DNA of 64,000 bases, from contig CAWJBI010000058.1 of the NCBI GenBank assembly GCA_963841065.1, forward strand, positions 62,001 through 126,000. Direction: 5' to 3'. This DNA comes from M0108 sp963841065 (GTDB taxonomy: Bacteria > Pseudomonadota > Gammaproteobacteria > Chromatiales > Chromatiaceae). Both the position numbers and the translations under genes were made by a program. Positions 1 through 9,300 of the stretch are shown here, piece after piece (position 1 is the first letter of the stretch; each line of letters begins with the position of its first letter). The notes below the pieces were generated by a model. It was not told the origin of the DNA. It searched no databases and was given only the letters and a program-made list of their open reading frames with translations.

Positions 1-623
1 ATCAGGGTTGTGATATCTCCAAAGGGGCTGAAGGCACCACCCGCATTGGCGGCTACCACGATATTGATAAAGGACAGGGCCACGAACCTGGGGCTGTCGG
101 AGCCTACCGCCAGGACCACCGCGCCCATCAGCAGGGCCGTGGTCAGGTTGTCCGCCACCGGGGAGATGAAGAAGGCCAGGAGGCCTGTCATCCAGAAGAG
201 TTTACGGTAGCCAAAACCGCGGCTGATGAGCCAGGAGCGCAGGGCCTCGAAGACATTGCGTTCGTCCATGACGTTGATGTAGGTCATGGCCGCCAGCAGG
301 AAGAGGAAGAGTTCGGCGAACTCCAGGATATTGTGACGCACGGCCTCCCCGGCCTGCGTCGGCAGATCATTCTGGGCGTAGATGATCGCAATCAGCACCC
401 AGATGGCGCCGGCGGCCAGCATGACGGGCTTGGACTTACGCAGTTGGGTAAATTCCTCGACCATCACGAAGCCATAGGCGACGACGAAGATCAGAAGGGC
501 CAGGAATCCTACCCAGTGACCCGTCAGGTCGAGACGATTGGTGGACTCGGCGGCGGCCGCCAGTCCTGGCGCAAGCAGGCTGGCGGCAAATAGGTAAAGG
601 CGCATAGGCGCGAGATCCGGCAT
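1..623 (-). CDS. nhaD: NhaD-type Na+/H+ antiporter, N-terminal part (cut by window edge)
   Basis: Inner-membrane Na+/H+ antiporter of the NhaD/ArsB-like ion transporter superfamily, expelling Na+ in exchange for protons. The visible part is about 207 residues: a short hydrophobic N-terminus resembling a signal peptide, then several membrane segments, and the conserved stretch SPVADNLTTALLMG followed by NIVVAANAGGAFSPFGDITTL at the window edge. The ATG at 623 is preceded by a GGAGAG ribosome site five bases upstream. A second NhaD copy at 10511-11964 is closely similar over this whole stretch, so these are paralogues. The C-terminal half lies outside the window, so whether it is intact cannot be judged. 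Confidence 0.85.
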   Translation of the reverse strand, partial: MPDLAPMRLYLFAASLLAPGLAAAAESTNRLDLTGHWVGFLALLIFVVAYGFVMVEEFTQLRKSKPVMLAAGAIWVLIAIIYAQNDLPTQAGEAVRHNILEFAELFLFLLAAMTYINVMDERNVFEALRSWLISRGFGYRKLFWMTGLLAFFISPVADNLTTALLMGAVVLAVGSDSPRFVALSFINIVVAANAGGAFSPFGDITTL

Positions 624-1162
624 CGGTTCTCTCCAGAGGGAATCAGAGGTGTCAAGTGGGTGTGCGGGGATGTGGATAGGCGGCATAAACCTTCGCCAAC
701 CCTCTGAAAAACATGTATCTGGTTCATTCGGATTTTACAGGGACAGGCGGCACGAACCATTGCCGTGGAGCAATCAAAGCCACGAAATCGGGAAAAAATC
801 CCGCTGGTATCGGGGGACAATTCGGATAAACTAGCGGTCTCGAATCGTCCGAGGCCACACGGAGCCCCCACCGCTTTTCCCCGATGCCTAAGAGTTATTG
901 GTTCTCGCCCTTCCGCTCGTCCTGTCGGACCTCTTCTCCGGATCGCAGACTAGCCTCACCTCTCTCTCCCGCGCCCTGGGCCTTCACTGGTAAGGTCCCC
1001 TCGCACTACCCCAGCACATCACCCCAAGAAGGACCCTGGCACTAGGCTGATCTTCATCTTGAACGGCCACAATCGGGTCCATGCGGCGAACTCGACTCTC
1101 GCCACCCTACCCAATCCGAGTTCCATTCCACAACATCTAGCTTAAACGAGGCGGAACCCCCC
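624..1162. other. Intergenic region between divergent nhaD and CNNM genes
   Basis: About 540 bases separate nhaD (leftward) from the first CNNM gene (rightward), so promoters for both should lie here. I see no conserved ORF. A small hairpin, CGGGA-AAAAA-TCCCG, lies at 789-803. I could not recognise a known riboswitch. Confidence 0.5.
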
Positions 1163-2525
1163 TTGGACATTGCATTCATCATCGAGCTGGTCATCTTCAT
1201 TGTCCTGCTCGGCTTTTCGGGCTTTTTTTCCAGCACCGAAACCTCCCTCTTTTCCCTCAACAAGGTGCAGATCGAAAAGATGCGCACCGATGGCAATCGC
1301 CGCGTCGATCTCATCGAACGTATCCTGAGCGAGCCCCGACGACTCATCGTCACCATCCTCATTGGCAACGAGTTCGTCAACGTCACCGCCTCGGTCATTT
1401 CGGCGACCATGATCATCCATCTTTTTGGCGCCGATAATAAATTCATCAACCTCTTCGTCATGGTCCCCCTCCTCCTGGTATTCGGGGAGATCACGCCCAA
1501 GGTCCTCGCCATCCGCAACAATGTCGCTTTCGCTACCTTCGAGAGCCCGCTCATCGACCAATTCGCCCGCCTGATCACGCCCATCCGCTGGGTGGTACGC
1601 ATCGTCTCGGAGTTTTTCACCACCCTCCTCATCGGCAAGGAGCGCTCCAAGGGCAATATCGTCACCGAGGACATGGTCCGCACCCTGGCCCACGTAGCGG
1701 TCGGCGAGGGCACCCTGGACCATGCCGAGGCCCAATACATCGATCAGATCTTCGATTTCGGCAGTCAGCGCGTGAACGACCTCATGACGGCCCGGGCCGA
1801 CGTCACCTTCGTGCCCGTGGAGGCCAACGGGCACCGAAATCCTGGAGATCTTCCGCGACAGCCGCCAGTCGCGCATGCCCGTCTATGACGAAAACCGCGA
1901 CAATATCGTCGGCATACTCCACGCCCGCGATCTCCTCGCGGTGGACATCACAGGCACTGGGCAAGGACCGACATACCTTGCGAGAGCCTGTTGCGCCCGC
2001 CCTTACTTCGTCCCCGAATCCAAGTCCGCCTCCGACCTCTTCGCCACCTTCCGCCAACGCAAGAAGTCCTTTGCCCTGGTGGTGGACGAGTATGGCGGTG
2101 TCACCGGCGTCATCACCATGGGTGACCTGCTGGGCGCCATCTTTGGCGACATCCCGACGCCGTCGGACGAGGCGGATGATGACTGGTTCCACGAACTGGC
2201 GGACAACCGCTTCGCCCTGCCGGGCGCCATGCCCCTCGATGACTTCAACAGCCGCTTCAAGGCCAAGCTCGAGGTCGATGATGTCCGCACCCTCGGCGGC
2301 CTGGTGCTGCACCACTTCGGCGAACTCCCCGCCGAAAACGCCAGCGTCGAGATCTGGCCCTTCCGATTTACCGTTCAACGCATCGAGGCCAACCGCATCA
2401 TGGAGGTCCTGGTCGAGATGCTCGCCGGGGCTAAGCCAAATGCCCTGGAGACCGGGGTCGAGACCATGACGCCACCGCCGAGGCGGCGAGTGAGTCCTGC
2501 CCCGGAAGATCCGCCGCGACCCTGA
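1163..2525 (+). CDS. CNNM/CorB-type Mg2+ transporter 1 (frameshifted)
   Basis: Membrane protein of the CNNM/CorB (HlyC/CorC) family, which exports Mg2+, probably in exchange for Na+. A TTG start at 1163 opens a DUF21 membrane domain (SSTETSLFSLNKVQ near the start, then the family motif GEITPK), followed by a CBS pair and a C-terminal CorC_HlyC domain. The reading frame breaks at about 1828-1830, where one extra G in a GGG run shifts the frame; removing it restores EANGTEILEIFRDSRQ. Between about 1957 and 2005 a second pair of compensating indels seems to scramble some 15 residues (the other frame reads GKDRHTLREPVAP). Everything outside these points matches a full-length protein of about 450 residues, so I treat it as one gene with sequence errors. 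It is tandem with a second CNNM gene downstream. Confidence 0.8.
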
Positions 2526-2579
2526 CGCCAACTCCCGACATGCCCCTCGATCTAACCTCGCGAGAACTCCTGAATAAAC

Positions 2580-3819
2580 ATGGACATCTTCACCACCCTG
2601 CTCGTCATCTTCATCTGTCTCCTGCTGGAAGGCTTTCTTCTCGGGCTCCGAGATCGGCGTGGTGAGCGCCGATCAGATCAAGCTCCGCCACGCTGCCGCC
2701 AAGGGTTCCAAGGGCGCCCAATTGGCCCTCGACATGCTCAAGAAACCGGAATGGTTGCTTTCAACCACCCTGGTGGGCACCAATATCGCCATCGTGGCCA
2801 ACACCACCATGGTCACCGCCCTCATGCTCCACCTGTTCGGGGAGGCCGGGAGCTGGATGGCGGTGGTCCTGGCCGCGCCCCTCATCTGGGTCTTCGGTGA
2901 GATCGTCCCCAAGAGCGTCTTTCAGCAACGTGCGGACACCCTCACGCCTTATGTCATCTTCGCCCTGCGCTTCTTCTCCCTGCTCTTCTGGCCCATCCTG
3001 ATCTTCTTCAGCTTCGTGACCAAGACGCTGGCCAGGCTGATGGGCGGCACGGATCGCAACCCCTTCACCATGCGTGAAGAGATCATCACCATGTTGAAGA
3101 TGCCCGCCTCCACCGACGGCGACATCCAGCCCGTCGAGAAGCAGATGATCCAGCGCCTCTTCAACTTTACCGAGACGCGGGTCGAGGACAGCATGCGCCC
3201 CCTGATCGCGGTCACCGCCATCGACAAGGAAGCGACCTGTGGCGAGGCCCGGCGCCTGGCCATCGCGACCTCCCACGCCCGCCTGCCCGTCTTCGAGGAA
3301 CGCATCGACCAGATCGTCGGCATGCTGTATGTGCTGGACCTGCTTGGCGAGCCCGAGGAAAGGCCCATCGCGGAATTCATCCGCGAGGCCCTCTATGTAC
3401 CGGCCACCAAGAGCGTCCAGGACCTGCTGGTGCAGTTACGCCAGACGGGAGAGGTGGTCGCCGTGGTGGTGGATGAATTCGGCGCCGCCGAGGGCATCGT
3501 CACGGTCGAGGACATCGTCGAGGAAGTGGTCGAGGATCTGAGCGACGAGTACGACGGCAAGGAGACCTCGTCGAGCCTCTTCCAGAAGCTGGACGAGCGC
3601 GACTACCTGACCAGTGGCCGCACCGAACTGAGCCAGATCGCCGAGACCTTGGGCATCAAGCTGCCCTCCGAGGATTATTCCACCATCGCCGGCTACATCC
3701 TCAACCGCACGGGCAACATCCCCGCCCCGGGCACCCAGATCGAGGCCGACAAGGTCATCCTCAACGTCCACCGTGCCTCGGCTCGCGCCATTGAGGAGGT
3801 GAGAATCCGCTGGTCCTAA
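2580..3819 (+). CDS. CNNM/CorB-type Mg2+ transporter 2 (frameshift near N-terminus)
   Basis: Second CNNM/CorB-type transporter, directly downstream of the first and probably cotranscribed. The ATG at 2580 gives MDIFTTLLVIFICLLLEG; at about 2633-2636 one extra T in a TTT run breaks the frame, and removing it restores EGFFSGSEIGVVSADQIK. The rest is continuous: DUF21 membrane domain with GEIVPK, two CBS motifs (around LPVFEERIDQIVGMLY and VVVDEFGAAEGIVTVEDIVEE) and a CorC_HlyC domain ending in EEVRIRWS, about 412 residues in all. Tandem CNNM pairs may form mixed dimers, but that is inference. The likely role is Mg2+ efflux or homeostasis in the inner membrane. Confidence 0.82.
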
Positions 3820-3856
3820 GCCAATCCTGGGACGGGAAGGCTGTTCCAGAAGCACG

Positions 3857-3894
3857 AAAAAACTCCGATGCCGGAACCAGGCCGGCATCGGAGT
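3857..3894 (-). terminator. Rho-independent terminator of the pit-1 operon
   Basis: A perfect 13-bp stem (ACTCCGATGCCGG at 3862-3874 with its complement at 3882-3894) encloses a 7-base loop. On the minus strand it is followed by six T residues, a textbook terminator placed just after the pit gene that ends at 3919. Confidence 0.9.
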
Positions 3895-3918
3895 AAGTAC
3901 AACAGGAACCTGGCTAAA

Positions 3919-4986
3919 TCAGAAGGTCTTGGTACCAATCCACCAGAAAATAGCGGCAACCGCGCCACTGGCTGGAATAGTCAGCACCCAAGCCATCATA
4001 ATCTTACTCGCCATACCCCATTTAACGGCATATTTGCCGCGCGTACTGCCAACACCGAAGATGGAGCCGGTGATGGTATGGGTGGTCGAGACAGGAATAC
4101 CGGCCATGGTCGCCAGGCCCAGGGTAATGCCACCACCAAGCGCGGCATTGGAACCGCTAATCGGGGTCAACTTGGTGATCTTCGACCCCATGGTCTTGAC
4201 GATACGCCAGCCGCCCAGGTAGGTACCCCAGGCGATGGCGAAATAGCAGGCATACACCACCCACATGGGCAGGGTGGACACATCCTTGGTGACGACATGC
4301 CCTACCAGGGGTATGCCACCGGCGCCCGCCGTGATCAGCAAGAGCCAGATGATACCGATGGTCTTCTGGGCATCGTTACCACCATGGGCGAGAGAGTAGA
4401 GGCCTGCCGATACCAACTGAGCGCGCATAAACCATCGACCGACCTGATGGGGCGTTCGATTGCGGAACACCCAGGCGGTAATGAGCTGCAAGGTGCCGCC
4501 AATCAGGAAGCCGATCAGGGGGGAGAGGATGATGAAGGACAGAACGGTGATTAAGCCCTTCAGTTGCCAGAGGCTACCCCAGACGATGGCGTCCCCACCG
4601 CCAACCTTGGCCAGGGTGGCGCCCACCAAACCGCCGATGAGGGCATGAGACGAGGATGAGGGGATGCCGTAGTACCAGGTAATGATGTTCCAGGACAGGG
4701 CCCCCACCAGACAGCCAAAGATGACGTAATGATCCACGAAGGAGGGATCTATGACGCCCTTGCCGACGGTGGCGGCCACCTTGAGCTGGAAGACCCAGAG
4801 GGCGACAAAGTTGAGGGTGGCGGCAAATAACACCGCCTGCTTGGGGGTCAGGGCACCGGTAGCCACGATAGTGGCAATGGAGTTTGCCCCATCGTGGAAA
4901 CCATTCATGAAGTCGAAGGCCAGGGCCACCGCGATGAGGAGGACCAGGGTCCAGGTACCAATGAGTATTGCAGCTTGAGCTTCCAT
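3919..4986 (-). CDS. pitA: Low-affinity inorganic phosphate transporter, Pit family
   Basis: Inner-membrane phosphate permease of the Pit/PHO4 family, which imports phosphate as a neutral metal-phosphate complex driven by the proton gradient. The 355-residue protein has about ten membrane segments and the duplicated signature of the family: FMNGFHDGANSIATIVATGAL near residues 26-46, YGIPSSSSHALIGGLVGA in the middle, and GIPVSTTHTITGSIFG near the C-terminus. The ATG at 4986 is preceded by GAGGA and lies 10 bases after the stop of the DUF47 gene, so the two form an operon. A candidate Pho box lies upstream of the DUF47 gene. It is intact, unlike the second Pit gene at 17061-18333. Confidence 0.93.
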   Translation of the reverse strand: MEAQAAILIGTWTLVLLIAVALAFDFMNGFHDGANSIATIVATGALTPKQAVLFAATLNFVALWVFQLKVAATVGKGVIDPSFVDHYVIFGCLVGALSWNIITWYYGIPSSSSHALIGGLVGATLAKVGGGDAIVWGSLWQLKGLITVLSFIILSPLIGFLIGGTLQLITAWVFRNRTPHQVGRWFMRAQLVSAGLYSLAHGGNDAQKTIGIIWLLLITAGAGGIPLVGHVVTKDVSTLPMWVVYACYFAIAWGTYLGGWRIVKTMGSKITKLTPISGSNAALGGGITLGLATMAGIPVSTTHTITGSIFGVGSTRGKYAVKWGMASKIMMAWVLTIPASGAVAAIFWWIGTKTF

Positions 4987-4996
4987 TGTGGGTTCC

Positions 4997-5635
4997 TCAA
5001 GCGTTGGCGAGGATGACTTCTTCGAGGGTTTGACCCATATTCTCGGCCGCCTCTAGAACATCCTCCAGAATTTGGTACATGCCCTTCACCTTGAGGACTT
5101 GGATTGCATCGGTTTCCTCGCGGAACAACCGCGAAACCCCGGAGCGCCAGAGTTTGTCGGCCTTCGTTTCCAGCGCATCAATTTCCTTGCACAGCTTCAG
5201 TGCCGCCGTGGCCTCACCCATGTTGTCAAGCAGGGCCACGGCCTTGCGCACCCGCTCGATGGCATCGGCCGCCAGTTCCGCCATCTCGCGCGCCTCTGGC
5301 GTGGCCTCCTTGAGGTCATAGAGTATGACCGACTCCCCCACGTCCTGCAGGCGATCCAGGATGGTGTCGAGGCCACTGACAATCATGTGGATTTGGTCGC
5401 GGTCGATCGGGGTGATGAAGGACTTGTGGAGCATGACGATGGTGTCGTGCTCGATTTGGTCACCGCTGGACTCCGCCAGATCGATCTCCTGGATCAAACG
5501 AGCGACCTCGTCGGGGGCCCTACCCAACTGAGTCATCATGCGCATCATGGCGTTGGCCGCCACCGTGCAGCGATCGGCATGGGAATTGAATTGGACGAAA
5601 AACTCGTTCTTTTTCGGCATCATGGCACTAAACAC
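4997..5635 (-). CDS. DUF47/PhoU-like partner of Pit transporter (TIGR00153 type)
   Basis: All-helical cytoplasmic protein of the DUF47 (PhoU-divergent) family, commonly encoded immediately before pit genes and thought to control Pit activity. It has 212 residues with a PhoU-like bundle: SHADRCTVAANAMMRMM, then IEHDTIVMLHKSFITPIDRDQIH, a stretch containing acidic residues likely to bind metal, and EDVLEAAENMGQTLEEVILANA at the end. I chose the GTG at 5635 because AGGGG lies six bases upstream; in-frame ATGs follow at codons 5 and 6. The order DUF47 then pit is repeated at 19122-17061. Confidence 0.9.
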   Translation of the reverse strand: MFSAMMPKKNEFFVQFNSHADRCTVAANAMMRMMTQLGRAPDEVARLIQEIDLAESSGDQIEHDTIVMLHKSFITPIDRDQIHMIVSGLDTILDRLQDVGESVILYDLKEATPEAREMAELAADAIERVRKAVALLDNMGEATAALKLCKEIDALETKADKLWRSGVSRLFREETDAIQVLKVKGMYQILEDVLEAAENMGQTLEEVILANA

Positions 5636-6094
5636 AGATTTCCCCTCTCAGATAGGTGGTTGAAGGCAGGACACGACAGTCATCAAAAAACCCTCAAGCC
5701 ATGGGTGGCCGAGGATATCTTCATTCCATGCTGGATTTTGTAGGGCAAGCCTACAGGGTCTGAACGGCTGGCAGGCAAGGATTGAGATTACAGGATTGTT
5801 ACAGAAATTTATTACTGTTTTGTTAATATTTTGTTACCGCAGGGTTGATCCGCAAACCAAGTCTCATTCCCGGTTGTATTGACATGTTATCCGAGGATAA
5901 CGCTAGGTATACCGAATGTTAAATATTAGCTGATAAACCAGGTGGCTTCAAAGAGTCAAGGGCACTCTTTCACGAATATCTGGTATCGACAGCCATGAGC
6001 GGATGTGAACTGAGTGCCCTAGCGTGAAAAGCCACAGGAAATTAGTAGCATTCATCGCCTCCTGGATCCGTGATTCGGCCACCCTCTGATTAGA
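5636..6094. other. AT-rich intergenic region upstream of the pit-1 operon
   Basis: This 460-base region is noticeably richer in A and T than its surroundings. It holds the candidate Pho box (separate entry), a 7-bp hairpin AAAGAGT/ACTCTTT at 5950-5970, and a longer-range inverted repeat AGGGCACTC (5959-5967) / GAGTGCCCT (6012-6020). No convincing ORF is present. Confidence 0.5.
5787..5804 (-). promoter_or_regulatory. Candidate PhoB box upstream of the DUF47-pit operon
   Basis: Read on the minus strand, the site is CTGTAAC-AATC-CTGTAAT: two 7-base direct repeats separated by 4 bases, the spacing and core of the enterobacterial Pho box (CTGTCAT repeated every 11 bases). It lies about 150 bases upstream of the GTG start of the DUF47 gene, in the right orientation. 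I could not find a strong -10 element next to it, so the assignment is tentative. Confidence 0.45.
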
Positions 6095-6493
6095 TTAATT
6101 GCTCATGGCCTTGATATCACATGCCAACGCCCGATCATTCTCGGCCACTATCGTTTTTCTGATCATCAAATTATTGTTTTTTATATTTTTATTAGCTTTA
6201 ATCTTCTCGCCCTCGCTTAAGCTTTCCATGTCCCAACATGGTTCCACGGCGGCTTCCCAATATTCATAATCAGTTTTTTCCTTGTAATATCTTTTTCCCA
6301 GCTTTTGAGCTTCAACCTTATCGGAATTTCTCAATGCGTTTTTATATTCCTCTTCCAATTTAATCAGCCCATCCAATCTTTCTTTCGCTCGGCTCTCAAG
6401 AACAAAGGACTCGACATCCTTTCGATCCTTGCGATTAATCAAAATAATTATCGCCAATAATGCGATTACCAGAAGAATTATTAATTCCGGCAT
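6095..6493 (-). CDS. Small membrane-anchored protein of unknown function, AT-rich
   Basis: A 132-residue protein that I do not recognise. Residues 3-20 (ELIILLVIALLAIIILIN) form one membrane segment; the remainder is charged and helical, with a likely coiled coil around ERLDGLIKLEEEYKNALRNSDKVEAQKLGKRY. The predicted topology is a short N-terminal anchor with a cytoplasmic tail. Its codon use is strongly biased to A and T (AAT, AAA, ATT), unlike every neighbour, which suggests recent acquisition. It has no operon partner: the next gene on the same strand is 100 bases away and normal in composition. No function can be assigned. Confidence 0.6.
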   Translation of the reverse strand: MPELIILLVIALLAIIILINRKDRKDVESFVLESRAKERLDGLIKLEEEYKNALRNSDKVEAQKLGKRYYKEKTDYEYWEAAVEPCWDMESLSEGEKIKANKNIKNNNLMIRKTIVAENDRALACDIKAMSN

Positions 6494-6593
6494 TTATGGT
6501 TACCCCTTCTCAATATTTGATAATCAAGGGTATCAGTTCAAGAGGCGGATTTCCAGAGACCTGGAACCGGGGCCAGGCACCGGGAAGTCTCTC

Positions 6594-7073
6594 TCAAGCT
6601 CCACGATCGGTCACATGAGCGGCGGGTATGAGGGCCTTGAGGGCCTGGACCAGGCCCTCCATGTCGCCATAGCCCTCCAAGCGGATGCCGCGATTATCCT
6701 TGCGCTTGATCTGAACGTGGCGCGGCGCCCCGCGACGGCGATAGACATTGACGGCGGCGATATCATCCAGGTCCAGTTCGGTGACGACGCCGGCGGCATG
6801 AAAGCGCACCCGCTCGGGCTGGATCTGGATCCAGTGATCCTGGGCCAGCCGCAGATAGCGGCGATGGCGGACATAGTTGATCAGGTTGGCCGCGACCACG
6901 AAGAGGATGACGGAGACGAGGAGGGTCTTGTTGAAGCTCTGGGGGAACTGTATATGGCCCCAGTATATTAACGAGGCCAGGCCAATACTGAGGATCAGGC
7001 CATAAGCGATGTTGCGGCTGCGCTCGCGCAGGCTCTCCGGGCTGATGGTGAAGCGGGGATGATTGACAGCCAT
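6594..7073 (-). CDS. Membrane protein with PH-like C-terminal domain, unknown function
   Basis: About 159 residues, not recognised. Two membrane segments (roughly IAYGLILSIGLASLIYWG and TLLVSVILFVVAANLINYV) are followed by a soluble beta-rich part, WIQIQPERVRFHAAGVVTELDLDDIAAVNVYRRRGAPRHVQIKRKD, whose pattern resembles the small PH-like domains found behind paired membrane helices. The ATG at 7073 is the conservative start; a TTG at 7088 would add five residues, and neither has a clear ribosome site. Composition is normal for the window apart from the first codons. Confidence 0.65.
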   Translation of the reverse strand: MAVNHPRFTISPESLRERSRNIAYGLILSIGLASLIYWGHIQFPQSFNKTLLVSVILFVVAANLINYVRHRRYLRLAQDHWIQIQPERVRFHAAGVVTELDLDDIAAVNVYRRRGAPRHVQIKRKDNRGIRLEGYGDMEGLVQALKALIPAAHVTDRGA

Positions 7074-7302
7074 GATGTTTATTTTCAATTAATCGATTGA
7101 ACGATATTATTGCATTAGGATGATACTTTTGTTAACCGTCGAGATCGGAAGATATCGGATCCGCAAAGCGGCGCGGGACATCGAGCCGGGCGAGGATGAA
7201 CCGAACGAACTGGTGCGTAGCCCGGCTTAAATCGGTATCCTATCCATGGCCGCGGCAGGCTGCCGCCGCCAAGTCATCAATTACCCCATGGAGAAACCGA
7301 CA

Positions 7303-7557
7303 ATGGCGGTCAAGAAATTCCTCAAACAGGTCGCGAAGCTCCTGAGCAACGCCGAAAAGCGCAAGCGCAAGGACCAGCAGGGTTACTTGGAAGAGGCCGT
7401 GGTCCGCCTCCAGGCACACCAAGCAGAGCTGGAGGCGAGCCTGGCCGAGGAACAATCCAAAAAGGCCCGCAACAAGCTCACCAAGCAGTTGAAGGACGTC
7501 ACGGCCACAAGGGAAAAGGGCGAAAAGATCCTGCAGGCCATGGAGACCCAGGCCTAG
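7303..7557 (+). CDS. Small basic coiled-coil protein, unknown function
   Basis: An 84-residue, highly charged helical protein (MAVKKFLKQVAKLLSNAEKRKRKDQQ, then a heptad-like LEEAVVRLQAHQAELEASLAEEQSKKARNKLTKQLKDV). I chose the ATG at 7303 because GGAG lies nine bases upstream; in-frame starts exist at 7288 and 7246. Its composition suggests a nucleic-acid or protein-binding coiled coil, but nothing more specific can be said. It is a stand-alone gene on the plus strand. Confidence 0.6.
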   Translation: MAVKKFLKQVAKLLSNAEKRKRKDQQGYLEEAVVRLQAHQAELEASLAEEQSKKARNKLTKQLKDVTATREKGEKILQAMETQA

Positions 7558-7590
7558 CGGCTCGGTTTAGAGTTCCCGGAGGGCAAGTTC

Positions 7591-7728
7591 ATGACCCTGG
7601 GGGAATCCCTGATCGACCGGAACCACGAGATTCCGATTCCGGGCGCCGTGCTCAAGTGCCAGAAAGTAACCTTCACCGGCGAGCGGCGCACGTCGCGGGC
7701 CCTTGAAGAGGGGCGCATCAACCCGTGA
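7591..7728 (+). CDS. Possible 45-residue small protein
   Basis: A short ORF (MTLGESLIDRNHEIPIPGAVLKCQ onward, ending EEGRINP) starting at an ATG with GGAGGG seven bases upstream. It has a normal amino-acid mix rather than the repetitive mix of shadow frames, and sits 33 bases after the preceding gene. It could be a real small protein or a remnant of a larger gene, and I do not recognise it. Confidence 0.3.
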   Translation: MTLGESLIDRNHEIPIPGAVLKCQKVTFTGERRTSRALEEGRINP

Positions 7729-7771
7729 GCTCCGCCAGTAGGCCGGGTGATACGCCCGGCCCATCTATCGA

Positions 7772-7801
7772 GGGTACGCCGCCGCTTGGCGCGGCGTACC
7801 C
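7772..7801 (+). terminator. GC-rich hairpin, possible terminator
   Basis: A perfect 11-bp stem (GGGTACGCCGC with its complement) around an 8-base loop, just after a smaller GCCGGG/CCCGGC hairpin at 7742-7760. There is no T run, so termination is uncertain. It closes the block of small genes before the next CNNM gene. The remaining bases to 8007 show no other feature. Confidence 0.4.
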
Positions 7802-8007
7802 GCACCAAACCCCGCCAGTCACCGACCGCCCTGGGCATCACCCTCGTCATGCGTGGTCACGCGCCCGCGCGCCGCGCCCACCTCCTCCGCGGGCCCGCAT
7901 CGCCCGGCGGACATCGCTCTCGCCCCTGACCGCCTTGCCCCCCCTCGCCAGGCCAAGGCAGTTTTTTCTTTCGTTCAACCCTCGTTAAGTCCTCGAACCC
8001 ATCCGCC

Positions 8008-9267
8008 ATGTACGAGTTCCTTGCCCTTGTCCTCCTCCTCATCGGCTCCGCCTTCTTCTCCGGCTCCGAGACCGCCATCACCTCCCTGTCCAAGGCCCGG
8101 GTGGAGTCCCTGCTGGCCGAGCACCGCCTCGGCGCCGCCACCCTGCACCGGCTCAAGGGCAACATCAATCGCACCCTGGTCATCATCCTCATCGGCAACA
8201 ACCTGGTGAACACGGCCGCCGCCACCTTGGCCACCGTGGTGGCCACCGAGCACTTCGGCCACCTGGGCCCCGGTCTGGCGGTGGGCGTCATCACCCTCTT
8301 GCTGCTCATGTTCGGCGAGATCACCCCCAAGACCTTCGGCGCCCGCTATTCCATCAGCATCGCGCTGCTGGCCTCGCCACCGTTGGACGTCCTTGGCAAG
8401 CTCCTAATTCCGCTGGTGTGGGTCTTGGAGCGATTCATCCACTGGATGCACACCTTCACCGAGGCGCCGAAGGACTTCACCGTCACCGAGTCGGAGATCG
8501 TCACCCTCGCCGAGCACGCCACCCAGGAGGGCTCCATCGACGAGGGCGAGCACCAGATGATCCGGCGCATCTTCGACTTCAGCACCCTGCGCGCCAGCGA
8601 CATCATGATCCACCGCCATCAGGTGTTCTCCCTGGACGGCCGGCGCAGCATCGGCGAGGCCCTGGCCGAGATCATGGCCGAGTCCCACCAGCGCATACCC
8701 CTGCACGCGGGGAATCCCGAGGAGATCAACCGCGTGATCACCCTGCAGGATCTTCTCGCCGAAGTGGCCCAGGGCAACCTGGAGAAGACCCTCAACGAGG
8801 CCGGGGACGATCCCATCTTCGTCCCACCCAACCAGCCGGTGGACGGCATCCTCGACGTGCTGCGGGCCAACAAGCAGCGGCTGATCGTGGTGGTCAACGA
8901 GTTCGGCACCCTGCTCGGCGTGTTTACCCTGGAAGACATCCTCGAGGAGTTGGTGGGCGAGATCTACGACGACGGCGAATCGCCGGCCCGCACCAGCCTC
9001 GAAGGGACCTCTTCGGAGAATGAGTTGTTGCTGGACGGCACCACCGAGTTGCGCGTCCTGGAGTCCCGCTTTGGCCGGGACCTGGCCGGCAAGCCGACCG
9101 ACTCGGTCAACCTCTGGATCATTGGCCACCTCGAGCGCATTCCCACGCCTGGCGAACGGTTTACTCTAGAAGGGCTGGATGTGCGCATCGAGCGCGCCTC
9201 GCGCCGTCGCATCCACGAGGTAAAAATCAGCAACCTAGAATCGAACCCGGAGCCCGAGCCGGCGTAG
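8008..9267 (+). CDS. CNNM/CorB-type Mg2+ transporter 3 (intact)
   Basis: The only CNNM/CorB family member in the window without a frameshift, 419 residues. The DUF21 membrane domain shows GSET at residues 19-22, an N-rich helix (IGNNLVNTAAATL) and GEITPK at 103-108. Two CBS motifs follow (around DIMIHRHQVFSLDGRRSI and VVVNEFGTLLGVFTLEDILEELVGEI), then a CorC_HlyC domain ending near RRRIHEVKISN. The family exports Mg2+ in exchange for Na+ and is gated by Mg-ATP binding to the CBS pair. It is convergent with the helical-repeat gene at 9301. Confidence 0.9.
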   Translation: MYEFLALVLLLIGSAFFSGSETAITSLSKARVESLLAEHRLGAATLHRLKGNINRTLVIILIGNNLVNTAAATLATVVATEHFGHLGPGLAVGVITLLLLMFGEITPKTFGARYSISIALLASPPLDVLGKLLIPLVWVLERFIHWMHTFTEAPKDFTVTESEIVTLAEHATQEGSIDEGEHQMIRRIFDFSTLRASDIMIHRHQVFSLDGRRSIGEALAEIMAESHQRIPLHAGNPEEINRVITLQDLLAEVAQGNLEKTLNEAGDDPIFVPPNQPVDGILDVLRANKQRLIVVVNEFGTLLGVFTLEDILEELVGEIYDDGESPARTSLEGTSSENELLLDGTTELRVLESRFGRDLAGKPTDSVNLWIIGHLERIPTPGERFTLEGLDVRIERASRRRIHEVKISNLESNPEPEPA

Positions 9268-9300
9268 TTTCCCGCCCTTGACGAGGATCATGGCAAACCA

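Noticed and set aside
5744..5772. Second copy of the CTACAGGG element
   Set aside because: AAGCCTACAGGG and a nearby ACGGC are shared with the 59571 element, but there is no outer stem or first hairpin; a 12-base match is expected by chance in 64 kb.
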